From positions 9,238,001 to 9,302,000 of the forward strand of contig NZ_CP092431.1 of NCBI RefSeq assembly GCF_022385335.1: a DNA stretch of 64,000 nucleotides. Direction: 5' to 3'. The position numbers were made by a program, and so were the translations under genes. The notes under the pieces are model-generated. The model saw only the letters and a program-made list of their open reading frames with translations, did not search any database and was not told where the DNA came from. This DNA comes from Streptomyces deccanensis (GTDB lineage Bacteria; Actinomycetota; Actinomycetes; Streptomycetales; Streptomycetaceae). Below are positions 34,948-46,296 of this stretch, in pieces; the stretch's first letter is position 1; each line of letters opens with the position of its first letter.

Positions 34948-35808
34948 GTGCTGGAGCGGCTCAACCAGGCCATGGAGCACATCGAACGCCATCTCGATCA
35001 GCCGATCGACGTGGCGGACCTGGCGCGGATCGCGGTGACGTCGGAGTACCACCTGCGGCGGCTCTTCTCCGCGCTCGCGGGCATGCCGCTGTCGGAGTAC
35101 GTGCGACGACGGCGGCTGACCGTGGCCGGTGCCGAGGTGCTGGCCGACGAGCGGACGCTGCTGGAGATCGCGGTGCGCTACGGCTACGGCTCCGGGGAGG
35201 CGTTCGCACGGGCGTTCCGCGCCCTGCACGGCGTCGGCCCCGGGGAGGCCCGGCGGACCGGTGCGAGTCTGCGGTCGCAGCCCCGGATGTCCTTCCGCCT
35301 CGTCGTCGAAGGGAGCAGCAGCATGCGATACCGCATCGTGGAGAAGGAGGAGTTCCGGGTGGTGGGGAGGAAGACCCGTGTCCCGCTCGTGCACGAGGGG
35401 ATGAACCCGGCGATCGCCGACTTCATCCGGGGCCTCGGACGGGAGACGCTCGACCGCATCGAGAGCCTGTCCGACCAGGAACCGAAGGGGATCGTCTCGA
35501 TCAGCGACAACATCGACGCGGGCCGGGCCGAGGGCACGGAACTCGACTACTTCCACGGGGCGGTGACACGGGTTGCCGCCCCCGAGGACATGGACGAGCT
35601 GGTCGTCCCGGCCGGGACCTGGGCCGTGTTCGAGAACTCCGGGCCCTTCCCGCAGGCGCTGCAGCATCTGTGGCGGGACGTGTTCACCCAGTGGTTCCCG
35701 TCCAACCCGTACCGGAGCCGTCCGGGCCCCGAGATCCTGCGCACCAGGCTCTCACCCGACGCGGCACAGGCCGACGCGGAACTGTGGATCCCGGTGGAGC
35801 GGGGCTAG
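34948..35808 (+). CDS. AraC-family regulator with GyrI-like effector domain
   Basis: 286 residues from GTG 34948, chosen for GGAGG at six bases; the open frame runs upstream into the operator region. Residues 6-100 hold two helix-turn-helix units (D-V-A-D-L-A-R-I-A and L-L-E-I-A-V-R-Y-G-Y-G-S-G-E-A-F-A-R-A-F). Residues 126-285 are a GyrI/Rob-type domain (P-A-G-T-W-A-V-F near 232), which binds small hydrophobic or cationic molecules. This layout is typical of Rob/SoxS-like activators of efflux or detoxification genes. No target is evident nearby. Confidence 0.87.
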   Translation: MLERLNQAMEHIERHLDQPIDVADLARIAVTSEYHLRRLFSALAGMPLSEYVRRRRLTVAGAEVLADERTLLEIAVRYGYGSGEAFARAFRALHGVGPGEARRTGASLRSQPRMSFRLVVEGSSSMRYRIVEKEEFRVVGRKTRVPLVHEGMNPAIADFIRGLGRETLDRIESLSDQEPKGIVSISDNIDAGRAEGTELDYFHGAVTRVAAPEDMDELVVPAGTWAVFENSGPFPQALQHLWRDVFTQWFPSNPYRSRPGPEILRTRLSPDAAQADAELWIPVERG

Positions 35809-35835
35809 CGTCGTCGGTCGGCTCATGTCCGGTGC

Positions 35836-35955
35836 GGGGCGTGGGACGCGCGTCTGCGGTGCCCGTGGGGCGTGGGACGCGCGTCAGTTGTGTCCGCGTG
35901 GGTGTGGGACGCGCGTCTGCCGTACCCTGCGGGGCCTGGCGCGCGGATCTGCCGC
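35836..35955. repeat. 31-32 bp tandem repeat downstream of the AraC-type gene
   Basis: Units beginning GGGGCGTGGGACGCGCGTC start at 35836, 35867, 35899 (GGGTGTGGGAC variant) and 35931 (degenerate). The palindromic core GACGCGCGTC is kept in three units. The remaining part of the 326-bp gap (35956-36134) shows no gene that I can support. Confidence 0.6.
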
Positions 35956-36134
35956 GTCGCGCCCCGCTCACCGGCGGCCATAGGGCGCCGTCGCCCGGAG
36001 CAGGCGTGAGCTGAACGGCAGGCCCTCGCTCTGAGCCTCTGAGCACCCGCGCGCGGTGACTTCGCGTCGTCGCGCGGCTGCCCCCGCCTCTCGTCCGCCG
36101 GTAGCGTGGAACGACGTCGACCTGGGGTGGGGGC

Positions 36135-37310
36135 ATGAGGGCGATCGTCGTGGGGGCGGGCATCGGCGGACTGGCGGCGACCCTGAGCCTCGGGCGCGCC
36201 GGCTGCGAGGTGACGCTCGTCGAGCAGGCGCCCCGGTTCACCGAGGTCGGCGCGGGCATCCAGCTCGCGCCCAACGCCACCCGCGTCCTGCGCCGGCTCG
36301 GCCTGCTCGACGCGGTCGACGCCCACTCCGTCCGGCCGTCCCGGCTGAGCTTTCGCATCTGGTCCGACGGCACCGAGATCTGCCACTACGCGCTCGGACG
36401 CGAGGCCGAGGAGGCCTTCGGGGCGCCGTACCTTCAGGTCCACCGGGCCGATCTGCACCGGGCGCTGGCCGACTCCGTTCCGGCCGGTTCGGTGCGGCTG
36501 GACACCAGGGTCGTGGGCATCGGACAGGACGACAGGTCGGCGTGGGTGACGACGGCCGGGGAAGAGCGCCTGCGGGCGGACCTCGTCGTCGCCGCGGACG
36601 GTATACGGTCGGCGGCCCGCCAGTGGCTCTTCGGCGCCGACGCGGCCCTGTATTCGGGAACCGCCGCCTACCGGGCCCTGCTGCCCGCCGAGACGGTGGC
36701 GGATCTGGACCTGCCGGAGTACGCGCTCTGGCTCGGACCCGGCCGGCACTTCGTGCACTACTGGGTCCGTCGCGGCGAACTGCTCAACGCCGTCGGCGTC
36801 GTCGGGATCGACACCGCGCCGGAGTCGTGGACCGCCCGCGCCGAGCCGGAGGAGCAACTGCGCGCGTTCCAGGGGTGGGACCCCCGGGTCCTCGACGTCC
36901 TCGGCCGCGCGGGGACGGTCCTGCGCCACGGCATCCACACCCGCGCCCCGCTCGCCCGCTGGAACACCGGCCGGATCACCCTGCTCGGCGACAGCGCCCA
37001 CGCGATGGTGCCCTTCCAGGCGCAGGGCGCGGCCCAGGCCCTGGTCGACGCGGCCGTGCTCGGGGACTGCCTCGCCGGCGCGACACCCGCCGACGTACCC
37101 GAAGCGCTCGACCGGTACGTCAGCCGCCGACTGGCCACCGCCACGCGGGTGCAGGCCGGTTCCGCGCGGGCGGGCGAGGACTACCACCTGCCGGACGGAC
37201 CGGAGGCCGACGCCCGCAACGCGCGCATGGCGGCGGGGGCCGCCGAGAACGGGTTCGGGCCCCACGCGGGCGCCTGGGGAGTCGACGCGTTCGAGGAGCC
37301 GTCGGCGTAG
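36135..37310 (+). CDS. FAD-dependent aromatic-ring monooxygenase (salicylate hydroxylase-like)
   Basis: 391 residues. FAD motif V-V-G-A-G-I-G-G-L-A-A (5-15), V-V-A-A-D-G-I-R-S (about 151) as the conserved D-G motif for NAD(P)H and FAD, and L-L-G-D-S-A-H-A-M-V-P-F (about 284) as the G-D motif. G-I-Q-L-A-P-N-A-T-R-V-L is typical of salicylate or 3-hydroxybenzoate hydroxylases. It would hydroxylate an aromatic acid using NAD(P)H and O2. It is followed by a dctA remnant, hinting that an aromatic or dicarboxylic acid uptake function once accompanied it. Confidence 0.85.
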   Translation: MRAIVVGAGIGGLAATLSLGRAGCEVTLVEQAPRFTEVGAGIQLAPNATRVLRRLGLLDAVDAHSVRPSRLSFRIWSDGTEICHYALGREAEEAFGAPYLQVHRADLHRALADSVPAGSVRLDTRVVGIGQDDRSAWVTTAGEERLRADLVVAADGIRSAARQWLFGADAALYSGTAAYRALLPAETVADLDLPEYALWLGPGRHFVHYWVRRGELLNAVGVVGIDTAPESWTARAEPEEQLRAFQGWDPRVLDVLGRAGTVLRHGIHTRAPLARWNTGRITLLGDSAHAMVPFQAQGAAQALVDAAVLGDCLAGATPADVPEALDRYVSRRLATATRVQAGSARAGEDYHLPDGPEADARNARMAAGAAENGFGPHAGAWGVDAFEEPSA

Positions 37311-37351
37311 GCCGGGGGAAGGGGCGCGGCCGTTCGAGACCGACACGACCG

Positions 37352-37555
37352 GTGCGCGACGGCACGGAGTGCCCGTCACCGTCGCAGCCCCGGCGCGCAG
37401 CCCGTCTGCTGCGCACCTCACTGTTCCTCCAGATCGGCCTCGCCCTCGTCCTCGGGCTTCTCGTGGGACGGCTCTGGCCCGACGTGGGCACGGCCGTCCA
37501 GCCACTGGGCGACGGCTTCGTGCGGCTCATCAAGGCGGTGATCGCGCCGCTGGTG
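37352..37555 (+). pseudogene. Remnant of a C4-dicarboxylate symporter (dctA), N-terminal part
   Basis: From GTG 37352 the frame encodes L-R-T-S-L-F-L-Q-I-G-L-A, then L-L-V-G-R-L-W-P and P-L-G-D-G-F-V-R-L-I-K, then I-A-P-L-V. This is the first membrane segment and following loop of DctA-family proteins (compare PLGDGFVKLIKM-IIAP). Homology stops at 37555. The following sequence becomes R/P-rich and does not resume in any frame before the convergent gene at 37667. It is a truncated remnant about 65 codons long of an expected 440 or more. Confidence 0.7.
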
Positions 37556-37666
37556 AAGGGTCCCCACGATGTCGTCCCGGACGGGCGTCGAGTCCGTGTG
37601 CCCCCGCCCGACGGCGTCGGTGAGCGGAGCGCAGGCCGCCGGACCGCGGCGGAGCCCGACGGTGCG

Positions 37667-38425
37667 TCAGGTCGCGGGCTTCCAGCCCGGGAGTGTCGGC
37701 AGGACCTTCTCGGCTACGCGGAACAGGGCCTCATCGTCGGGTATCTGGGTGTCCTGGCGGTAGATGACGAGTTCGAAGGTGCCGCCGCTGTCCTTCGGGT
37801 CGGTCGCGACCAGCAGCCGCCGGGCGACCCCGCCGGGGCCGGACTGCGCGTCACTGCCGTCGAGCCGGAACGAGATGGAGATGGTCTGGCCCGAGTACAG
37901 GGCCGCCGCGTGTCCCAGGACCGTCTTCGTCTCGACCCCCGCCCCCAGATAGCCGACCGACTCGGCGACCGGGAGGTCCTCGTCCGACGCCGACAACTCC
38001 ACGGTGTAGGTGTCGAGTTCGACGCTCGCCTCGGGGGTGACGGTCTTGGTGCCGTCGAACCAGGTGGACTCGTTCTCGCTGCCCGACGCGGTCACCGCCT
38101 GCTCGGTGGGCGTCCCGAGGAGCTTCGGCAGGTCGGCGCGGTTCAGCGCGGTGCACAGCTGTGCGCCCGAGACCTTGCCCCGGGCCGCCGGAGAGGCGTC
38201 GTCCGACGACGAGCAGACGGCCGGACCCACGCTCTCCGGGGTCGTGTCGAGGAGGTCCGCCAGCAACCACATCCCGCCCAGCAGCACACCGACGGTCGCC
38301 ACCGCCGAGACCACCTGGGCCGCCGTCCCCATCTCCTTCGGCGGACCCCCTCGGGAATCCGTTCGCCGCCCCGTGTCCTGATCCGCTGTCGAGCCCGCTC
38401 CGGAATCGGCGAAATCGTCGACCAT
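37667..38425 (-). CDS. Hypothetical single-TM membrane-anchored protein
   Basis: 252 residues from ATG 38425, preceded by a G-rich GGGGGAC; a longer frame exists but the upstream part is proline/arginine-rich shadow. Residues 1-20 are acidic and cytoplasmic. Residues 24-45 (A-A-Q-V-V-S-A-V-A-T-V-G-V-L-L-G-G-M) form one membrane helix. The outer domain has two cysteines (C57 and C76 region) that could pair, and ends with V-L-P-T-L-P-G-W-K-P. This is the layout of many small Streptomyces DUF proteins; I cannot name the function. It stands alone between genes on the other strand. Confidence 0.6.
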   Translation of the reverse strand: MVDDFADSGAGSTADQDTGRRTDSRGGPPKEMGTAAQVVSAVATVGVLLGGMWLLADLLDTTPESVGPAVCSSSDDASPAARGKVSGAQLCTALNRADLPKLLGTPTEQAVTASGSENESTWFDGTKTVTPEASVELDTYTVELSASDEDLPVAESVGYLGAGVETKTVLGHAAALYSGQTISISFRLDGSDAQSGPGGVARRLLVATDPKDSGGTFELVIYRQDTQIPDDEALFRVAEKVLPTLPGWKPAT

Positions 38426-38642
38426 GTCCCCCGTGCCCCCACCTTGATGTGCACACGCCTGACGTGCGCCGGGGGAGCCTAACCGGTGATCGTCCGAGGG
38501 GAAACGGAATTCCGCGCGGGCCGCTCCCCTCGCGGGCGAACCCGCCGCACAGGCGTGAGGAAGGGCTTCCCAGGGGAGACCGACACCCTGTGCGCCCGCC
38601 GACGACGGGCGCCGTCGCGGCCCCACGAAAGGAAGAACCGGT

Positions 38643-39662
38643 ATGACCCAGCAGGGCTCCCTCGGCGTCGCCGTCGTCGGCACCGGCCGGATGGGCGCGG
38701 ATCACGTGCGCCGGATCTCCGAGGTGATCAGCGGCGCCCATGTGGCCGCCGTCGTCGACCCCGACACCGACCGCGTCCGGGCGATCGCCGCCGGCGTCGA
38801 GGGGTGCGCGGCCTACGGCGACCTCGCCGAGGCACTGGCCGCGCCGGGCGTCGACGCCGTCCTCGTCGCCTCCCCGGGCCCCGCGCACGAGGCGGCTCTG
38901 CTCGCCGCGTTCGCCCACGACCTGCCCGTTCTGTGCGAGAAGCCCCTGACCCCCGACACCGCCTCCGCGCTGCGGCTGCTGGAGGCGGAGGAGCGGTTGG
39001 GTCGGCGCCGGGTGCAGGTGGGTTTCATGCGTCGCTACGACCGTGAGTACGTCAAGCTCAAGGCCCTGCTGGACAGCGGCGATCTGGGCAGGCCGCTGCT
39101 GCTGCACCACCGGCACCGCAACGCCGCGCCCCCGCCCGGTTTCACCGACGCCATGGCCATCAACGACTCCGTGGCCCACGAGATGGACGTCACCCGCTGG
39201 CTGCTCGGCCAGGAGATCACCGCCGTCACCGTGCTGCGGCCCCGGCCGTCCGCGCACGCCCCCGAGGGCCTGAGCGACCCGCAGCTCGTGCTCTTCGAGA
39301 CCGACGGCGGCGCGGTGGTCGACGTCGAGATCTTCCTCAGCGCCCGCTACGGCTACCAGGTGCAGGCCGAGGCCGTCTGTGAGGACGGCACCGCCCGGAT
39401 CGGCGAAGGGCACGACATGCTCGTCAACGCGGCGGGCCGCTGGGGTGGCACGGTCACCCCGAGCTATCTGGAGCGGTTCGAGGACGCCTACGACCGACAG
39501 GTCCAGGCCTGGGTGGACGCCACCCGGCGCGGCGAGGTCACCGGGCCCGGCATCTGGGACGGGTACGCCGTCGCGGCGATCTCCGAGGCGGGCGTCCGCG
39601 CCCAGTACGAGGGTGTCCGCACGGAGGTGGAACTCGTCGAACGCCCCGCCCTCTACCGCTGA
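38643..39662 (+). CDS. Gfo/Idh/MocA-family oxidoreductase, second copy
   Basis: 339 residues. [13 protein letters not shown] (9-21), L-C-E-K-P-L-T (about 98), Q-V-G-F-M-R-R-Y-D (about 126) and N-D-S-V-A-H-E-M-D (about 177). ATG 38643 follows GAAAGGAAG. It closely parallels the enzyme at 29839 in motif order and length, so the two are probably paralogues with related polyol or inositol substrates. It stands alone on the plus strand; upstream 38426-38642 shows no gene. Confidence 0.8.
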   Translation: MTQQGSLGVAVVGTGRMGADHVRRISEVISGAHVAAVVDPDTDRVRAIAAGVEGCAAYGDLAEALAAPGVDAVLVASPGPAHEAALLAAFAHDLPVLCEKPLTPDTASALRLLEAEERLGRRRVQVGFMRRYDREYVKLKALLDSGDLGRPLLLHHRHRNAAPPPGFTDAMAINDSVAHEMDVTRWLLGQEITAVTVLRPRPSAHAPEGLSDPQLVLFETDGGAVVDVEIFLSARYGYQVQAEAVCEDGTARIGEGHDMLVNAAGRWGGTVTPSYLERFEDAYDRQVQAWVDATRRGEVTGPGIWDGYAVAAISEAGVRAQYEGVRTEVELVERPALYR

Positions 39663-39779
39663 CCCCCGGCCCCCGAGCCATCGAGCCACCGAGCCATCGA
39701 TCGCCGACGCCTGCACCGTGGGAGTCATGTGATGTCTGTCCTCGGGTGACCCCTTGAATCACCGCCTACGACAGTCAAC

Positions 39780-40820
39780 TCACGCACGATCGGTCAGATC
39801 CAGCAGCACCTTGGAGGCGACCGTACGGTCCTGGGCGGTCTCGAAGGCGGCCACGGACCGCTCCAGCGGGAAGGTGTGCGTGACGACCGGATCGACGGGG
39901 AGGCCCTGGGCCAGCAGGGACAGGGCCTCGTCGAACTCGGTGTCGAAGCGGAAGGAACCCCGCAGTTCCAGTTCACGGGTGACCGCCACATTGCCGAGCA
40001 GCCCGATCTCCCCGGGCGGCAGCAGCCCCAGCATCACCACGGTGCCGCCCCGCCGCGCCCGCTCCACACAGCCGCGCAGCCCGGCGGGCGCGCCGGACGC
40101 CTCCACGGCCACATCGAAGACCCCGGCCCAGTTCGGGTCGTCGGGCCGGTCCGCCCGTACGGTCGCGGTCGCGCCCACCTCGGACGCGATCCGCAGCGGC
40201 TCCTCGTGCAGATCGCCGGCGACGACCTCGGCGGCTCCGGCGTGCCGCAGCGCGGCCACGACCAGACAGCCGATCGGACCGGCCCCCGTGACCAGGACCC
40301 GCCTGCCCCGTACCTCGCCCGCCCGGCGCACGGCGTGCAGTGCCACCGCCAGCGGCTCGGCGAGCACTGCACGGCGCAGGTCGAGCCCGGCGGGCAGCTC
40401 CCGCACCTGACCGGCGGGCACGGCGAGGCGCTGCGCGAAGCCGCCCTGCACATGCGGGGTGTGGGCCGCGCTGCCCAGATAGCGGGTGTGGGCGCAGACG
40501 TTGCGGGTGCCCCGCGCGCACTCGGGGCAGACCCCGCAGGGCGTCGCCGGATGGATCGCGACCGGCGCGCCGACCGCCGGGACGTCCGGCCCCTCGACCC
40601 CGGGGCCGAGGGCGGCGACATGGCCGACCACCTCGTGGCCGAGCACCATGGGCTCGCTCACCGCGAAGTCGCCCACCCGGCCCCGGTGGTAGTAGTGCAG
40701 ATCGGACCCGCAGATCCCGCCGAGCGCGACGGCGACCTCGATCTCACCGGGCGCCGGACCGTCGTACGGCCGCTCCTCGACCCGGAGGTCACCGGCTCCG
40801 TGGACAACACACGCGTGCAT
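39780..40820 (-). CDS. idnD: Zinc-dependent alcohol dehydrogenase, L-idonate 5-dehydrogenase-like
   Basis: 346 residues from ATG 40820 behind AAGGAG. Catalytic zinc region G-G-I-C-G-S-D-L-H-Y-Y (about 34) and G-H-E-V-V-G-H-V (about 60). The structural zinc lobe C-G-V-C-P-E-C-x7-C (about 94) is complete. NAD-binding is V-T-G-A-G-P-I-G (about 172). The D-L-H-Y-Y-x-x-G form is typical of sorbitol/idonate dehydrogenases. It lies 26 bases downstream of a gluconate 5-dehydrogenase-like gene, so the pair would interconvert idonate, 5-keto-gluconate and gluconate. Confidence 0.75.
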   Translation of the reverse strand: MHACVVHGAGDLRVEERPYDGPAPGEIEVAVALGGICGSDLHYYHRGRVGDFAVSEPMVLGHEVVGHVAALGPGVEGPDVPAVGAPVAIHPATPCGVCPECARGTRNVCAHTRYLGSAAHTPHVQGGFAQRLAVPAGQVRELPAGLDLRRAVLAEPLAVALHAVRRAGEVRGRRVLVTGAGPIGCLVVAALRHAGAAEVVAGDLHEEPLRIASEVGATATVRADRPDDPNWAGVFDVAVEASGAPAGLRGCVERARRGGTVVMLGLLPPGEIGLLGNVAVTRELELRGSFRFDTEFDEALSLLAQGLPVDPVVTHTFPLERSVAAFETAQDRTVASKVLLDLTDRA

Positions 40821-40846
40821 GGGGGGCTCCTTGGGGGTCGGCCGGG

Positions 40847-41620
40847 TCACAGGACGGACAGCATGCCGCCATCGACGTACAGCAACTGGCCGTTGACGAA
40901 GTCGGAGGCGGGGGAGGCGAGGAAGAGCAGGGCGCCGACGAGGTCCTCGACCTTCCCCCAGCGGCCGGCCGGGGTCCGGCCCCGCACCCAGGAGCTGAAC
41001 TCCTCGTCGGCGACCAGCGCCGAGGTCAGCTCGGTGTCGAAGTAGCCGGGGCCGATGCCGTTGACCTGGATGCCGTGCGGCCCGAGGTCGGCGCACATGC
41101 CCTTGGTCAGCATCTTCAGGCCGCCCTTGGTGGCCGCGTAGGGCGCGATGCCGGGCCGTACCGCCTCGCTCTGCAGCGAGCAGATGTTGACGATCTTGCC
41201 GTGGCCCCGGGGGACCATCCGGCGGGCGACCTCGCGGCCCACGAGGAAGGCGCTGGTGAGGTTGGTGTCGAGCAGGGTGTGCCAGTCCTCGTCGGTGAAG
41301 TCGAGGAACGGGGCGCGGCGTTGGGCGCCGGTGTTGTTGACCAGGATGTCGAGGGGGCCGGCCCCGTCCTCGATCCGGGCGACGGCGCCGGCGACCGACG
41401 CGGGGTCGGTGACGTCGAAGGCCTCCGCGAGGACCGCGTCGCCGAACGTGCCGGCCAGCTCCTCGCGGGTGCCCTCGAGGGCGACCGTGTCCCGGCCGTT
41501 GAGGACCACCGTGCAGCCGGCCTCCAGGAGACCGACGGCCAGCGCGCGGCCGATGCCCCGGCTCGACCCGGTGACCAGGGCGACCTTTCCGGTGACGTCG
41601 AAGAGGGGGTGGCTCGTCAT
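40847..41620 (-). CDS. idnO: SDR oxidoreductase, gluconate 5-dehydrogenase-like
   Basis: 257 residues. N-terminal F-D-V-T-G-K-V-A-L-V-T-G-S-S-R-G-I-G is typical of gluconate 5-dehydrogenases. The N-N-T-G motif is near 92, and the catalytic Ser and Tyr-Lys are in C-S-L-Q-S and P-Y-A-A-T-K. A-T-K-G-G-L-K-M-L-T-K and N-G-I-G-P-G-Y-F-D-T-E also fit IdnO. ATG 41620 follows GGGAG. It is the first gene of the idnO-idnD pair, transcribed from 41707 and flanked by the operator at 41637. Confidence 0.8.
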   Translation of the reverse strand: MTSHPLFDVTGKVALVTGSSRGIGRALAVGLLEAGCTVVLNGRDTVALEGTREELAGTFGDAVLAEAFDVTDPASVAGAVARIEDGAGPLDILVNNTGAQRRAPFLDFTDEDWHTLLDTNLTSAFLVGREVARRMVPRGHGKIVNICSLQSEAVRPGIAPYAATKGGLKMLTKGMCADLGPHGIQVNGIGPGYFDTELTSALVADEEFSSWVRGRTPAGRWGKVEDLVGALLFLASPASDFVNGQLLYVDGGMLSVL

Positions 41621-41636
41621 GCGTAGGGTCTCCCTA

Positions 41637-41656
41637 TTTTCCCACTGAGTGGAAAA
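41637..41656. promoter_or_regulatory. IclR-type operator near the idnO start
   Basis: TTTTCC-cactgagt-GGAAAA, 20 bp, with near-perfect two-fold symmetry. The sequence TTTTCC-ACTCAGTGG recurs at 41719. Confidence 0.65.
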
Positions 41657-41678
41657 GTTGTCTGCTCAACGGAAAAAC

Positions 41679-41707
41679 ATCGTGGGTGCGGCGGACGGTC
41701 GCTGTCA
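41679..41707 (-). promoter_or_regulatory. Promoter of idnO-idnD
   Basis: Minus strand: -35 TTGACA (41707-41702), 17-bp spacer, -10 CACGAT (41684-41679). It lies between the two operator copies. Confidence 0.5.
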
Positions 41708-41718
41708 ACCGTGGAAGG

Positions 41719-41736
41719 CTTTTCCACTCAGTGGTA
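41719..41736. promoter_or_regulatory. IclR-type operator next to the regulator gene
   Basis: TTTTCCACTCAGTGGTAA, a copy of the palindrome at 41637 with one imperfect end, 10 bp before the GTG of the IclR gene. It suggests autoregulation. Confidence 0.6.
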
Positions 41737-41746
41737 ACTTTCCGGC

Positions 41747-42514
41747 GTGAGCGGCGGTGAGGTACCCACGGACGTGGTCGGACGGGCGATCAGGCTGCTC
41801 GTCCTGGTCGGCGAGCACCCGCACGGCATCACCCTGTCCGCACTGGCCCGAGCCAGCGGTGTCCCCGTCAGCACGGCCCACCGGCTGGTCAACTCCCTCT
41901 GCCGCGAGGGCCTGGTGGAGTTCGAGACCGACGGCAAGCGCTACAAACCGGGTCTGCGGCTCTTCCAGCTCGGCCAACAGGCCGGTCAGGTGTACGGCTT
42001 CGCCGGCACCGCCCTCCCCGTGATGCAGCGCGTGACCCGGCAGACCGAGGAAGCCACCCTGATGTCCGTCCTCGACGGCACCCGGCACCTGTACGTGCAC
42101 TACGTGGACGGCCCCCTCCCGGTCGGCGTCCGCAGCGACCCGGGCCACCACGGCCCGCTGCACTGCACCTCGATGGGCAAGGTCCTGATGGCCTTCGCCC
42201 CCGCCGACGTACGCGCCGACCTCCTGGACCGCGTCGACCTCACCCCGCACGGGCCGAACAGCGTCACCGACCGCGACGTCCTGCGCGCCCACGTCGCCCG
42301 CGCCGCCGAACTCGGCTACGCCACCGCCGACGAGGAACACCATCCCGGCCTGCGCGCCGTGGCGGTGCCGATCCTGCGCCCCGACGGCACCGTCTTCGCC
42401 GCCCTCTCCACCGCCGCGCCCGCCTTCCGCCGCGGCATGGACGACCTGGTCGCCATGGTGCCGCTGCTGCGGTCGGCGGCGGCCGAGCTGGGCGTCCGGC
42501 TGCCGGCCCGTTGA
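41747..42514 (+). CDS. IclR-family transcriptional regulator
   Basis: 255 residues from GTG 41747. The winged helix-turn-helix is residues 8-65 (I-T-L-S-A-L-A-R-A-S-G-V-P-V-S-T-A-H-R-L). The effector domain follows, with L-H-C-T-S-M-G-K-V-L-M-A-F (about 141), the IclR ligand-pocket signature. It is divergent from idnO-idnD with twin palindromes between, so it most likely regulates the idonate/gluconate pair in response to a sugar acid. Confidence 0.9.
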   Translation: MSGGEVPTDVVGRAIRLLVLVGEHPHGITLSALARASGVPVSTAHRLVNSLCREGLVEFETDGKRYKPGLRLFQLGQQAGQVYGFAGTALPVMQRVTRQTEEATLMSVLDGTRHLYVHYVDGPLPVGVRSDPGHHGPLHCTSMGKVLMAFAPADVRADLLDRVDLTPHGPNSVTDRDVLRAHVARAAELGYATADEEHHPGLRAVAVPILRPDGTVFAALSTAAPAFRRGMDDLVAMVPLLRSAAAELGVRLPAR

Positions 42515-42583
42515 CCCCGGCCCCCGTCTGCGGTGAACTGCCCGGAGTCGGGGGCGAGTTCACGGCTGAGGGGGCTGACGGAC

Positions 42584-43381
42584 ATGGGAGACCCGGACCG
42601 GGGGAGCGCCGGACCGCTCGACGGGAAGACCGCACTGGTCACCGGCGCCGGCACCGGCATCGGCCGGGCGACGGCCCTGATGCTCGCCGAGGAGGGCGCG
42701 ACGGTGGTCCTCGTCGGCCGGCGACCCCACCCCCTCGACGAGGTGGCCGCCGCGGTCGTCGCCGCCGGGGGCACCGCCCTCGCCCGCCCGGCCCACGTCG
42801 AGAACGCCGCCGACGTGGAGGAGCTGATCCGCTGGACCCGGGACACGGCGGGCCCCGTCGACGTCCTCGTCAACAACGCGGGCGGAGCCGGCCGGACGGG
42901 CGACGTCCGCCGGGTCGGCGAGGACGAGTGGCACGCCGTCGTCGACGTCAACCTCACCGCGGTCTATCTGCTCACCCGCGCCGTCCTCCCGGACATGCTG
43001 GAGCGCGGCGGCGGCTCGATCATCACGATCTCCTCGCTCGCCGCCGTACGGCCCACATCCCTCGGCGGAGCCCCCTACGGCGCGGCCAAGGCGGGCGTGC
43101 GCAACTTCATGACCTACCTGCGCCACACCTACGGCGACGACCTCGTCCGCGCCACCTGCGTCCTGCCGGGCGCGGTCGACACCCCGGTCCTGGACAGCCG
43201 CCCGGAACCACCGGGCGCGGAGCTGCGGGCTGCCATGGTGCGGCCGGAGGACGTGGCCCGCGCCGTACTGCTGTGCGCCACGCTCCCTCCGCGCACGGTG
43301 ATCGAGGAACTCGTCATCGCCCCCACCCGGTCGGGACGGACCGGGGGCCGACCCGCGTCAGGGCCGCCGCGGCCGTCTTGA
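42584..43381 (+). CDS. Short-chain dehydrogenase/reductase
   Basis: 265 residues. V-T-G-A-G-T-G-I-G-R-A-T (cofactor loop, 20-31), N-N-A-G-G-A-G (about 97), and catalytic Ser in T-I-S-S-L and Tyr-Lys in P-Y-G-A-A-K (about 165-170). ATG 42584 follows GAGGGGG. It lies 69 bases after the IclR gene on the same strand and may be co-transcribed with it. Substrate is not evident; the tail after residue 245 is a G/R/P-rich extension. Confidence 0.8.
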   Translation: MGDPDRGSAGPLDGKTALVTGAGTGIGRATALMLAEEGATVVLVGRRPHPLDEVAAAVVAAGGTALARPAHVENAADVEELIRWTRDTAGPVDVLVNNAGGAGRTGDVRRVGEDEWHAVVDVNLTAVYLLTRAVLPDMLERGGGSIITISSLAAVRPTSLGGAPYGAAKAGVRNFMTYLRHTYGDDLVRATCVLPGAVDTPVLDSRPEPPGAELRAAMVRPEDVARAVLLCATLPPRTVIEELVIAPTRSGRTGGRPASGPPRPS

Positions 43382-43462
43382 GCAGCGGCTGCTTCGAGGC
43401 GGGGTCCCAGGCGGTCAGGGTGGTCTCGTCCGACGAATGCCGCGGCGCACGCGAAAAAGCGA

Positions 43463-43492
43463 CCGGGCCGGCTCCGTGAGGAGCCGGCCCGG
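43463..43492 (-). terminator. Intrinsic terminator of furA-katG
   Basis: CCGGGCCGGCTCC-gtga-GGAGCCGGCCCGG is a perfect 13-bp stem with a 4-nt loop, 17 bases past the katG stop. On the minus strand it is followed by TCGCTTTTTCGC, a T-run. The rest of the gap 43382-43462 shows no gene. Confidence 0.85.
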
Positions 43493-43509
43493 CCGCCGTG
43501 ATCGCGTCG

Positions 43510-46198
<2,689 letters not shown>

Positions 46199-46205
46199 GG
46201 CGACC

Positions 46206-46235
46206 AACCTACCCCCATAAACACGAACAGTTCAA
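46206..46235 (-). promoter_or_regulatory. Promoter of furA-katG, leaderless
   Basis: Minus strand: -35 TTGAAC (46235-46230), 18-bp spacer, -10 TAGGTT (46211-46206), then GGTCGCC and the ATG. Transcription should begin at or next to the A of the start codon. Confidence 0.65.
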
Positions 46236-46248
46236 GAAAACGAACTGT
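46227..46248. promoter_or_regulatory. FurA operator inverted repeat
   Basis: ACAGTTC-N8-GAACTGT, perfect 7-bp arms, overlapping the -35 of the furA promoter. It is the likely site of FurA autorepression. Confidence 0.7.
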
Positions 46249-46296
46249 GCAAGTTTTGGGGTGGCTCGCGCCGGGCGACGGCATCGGTCCATGGGA

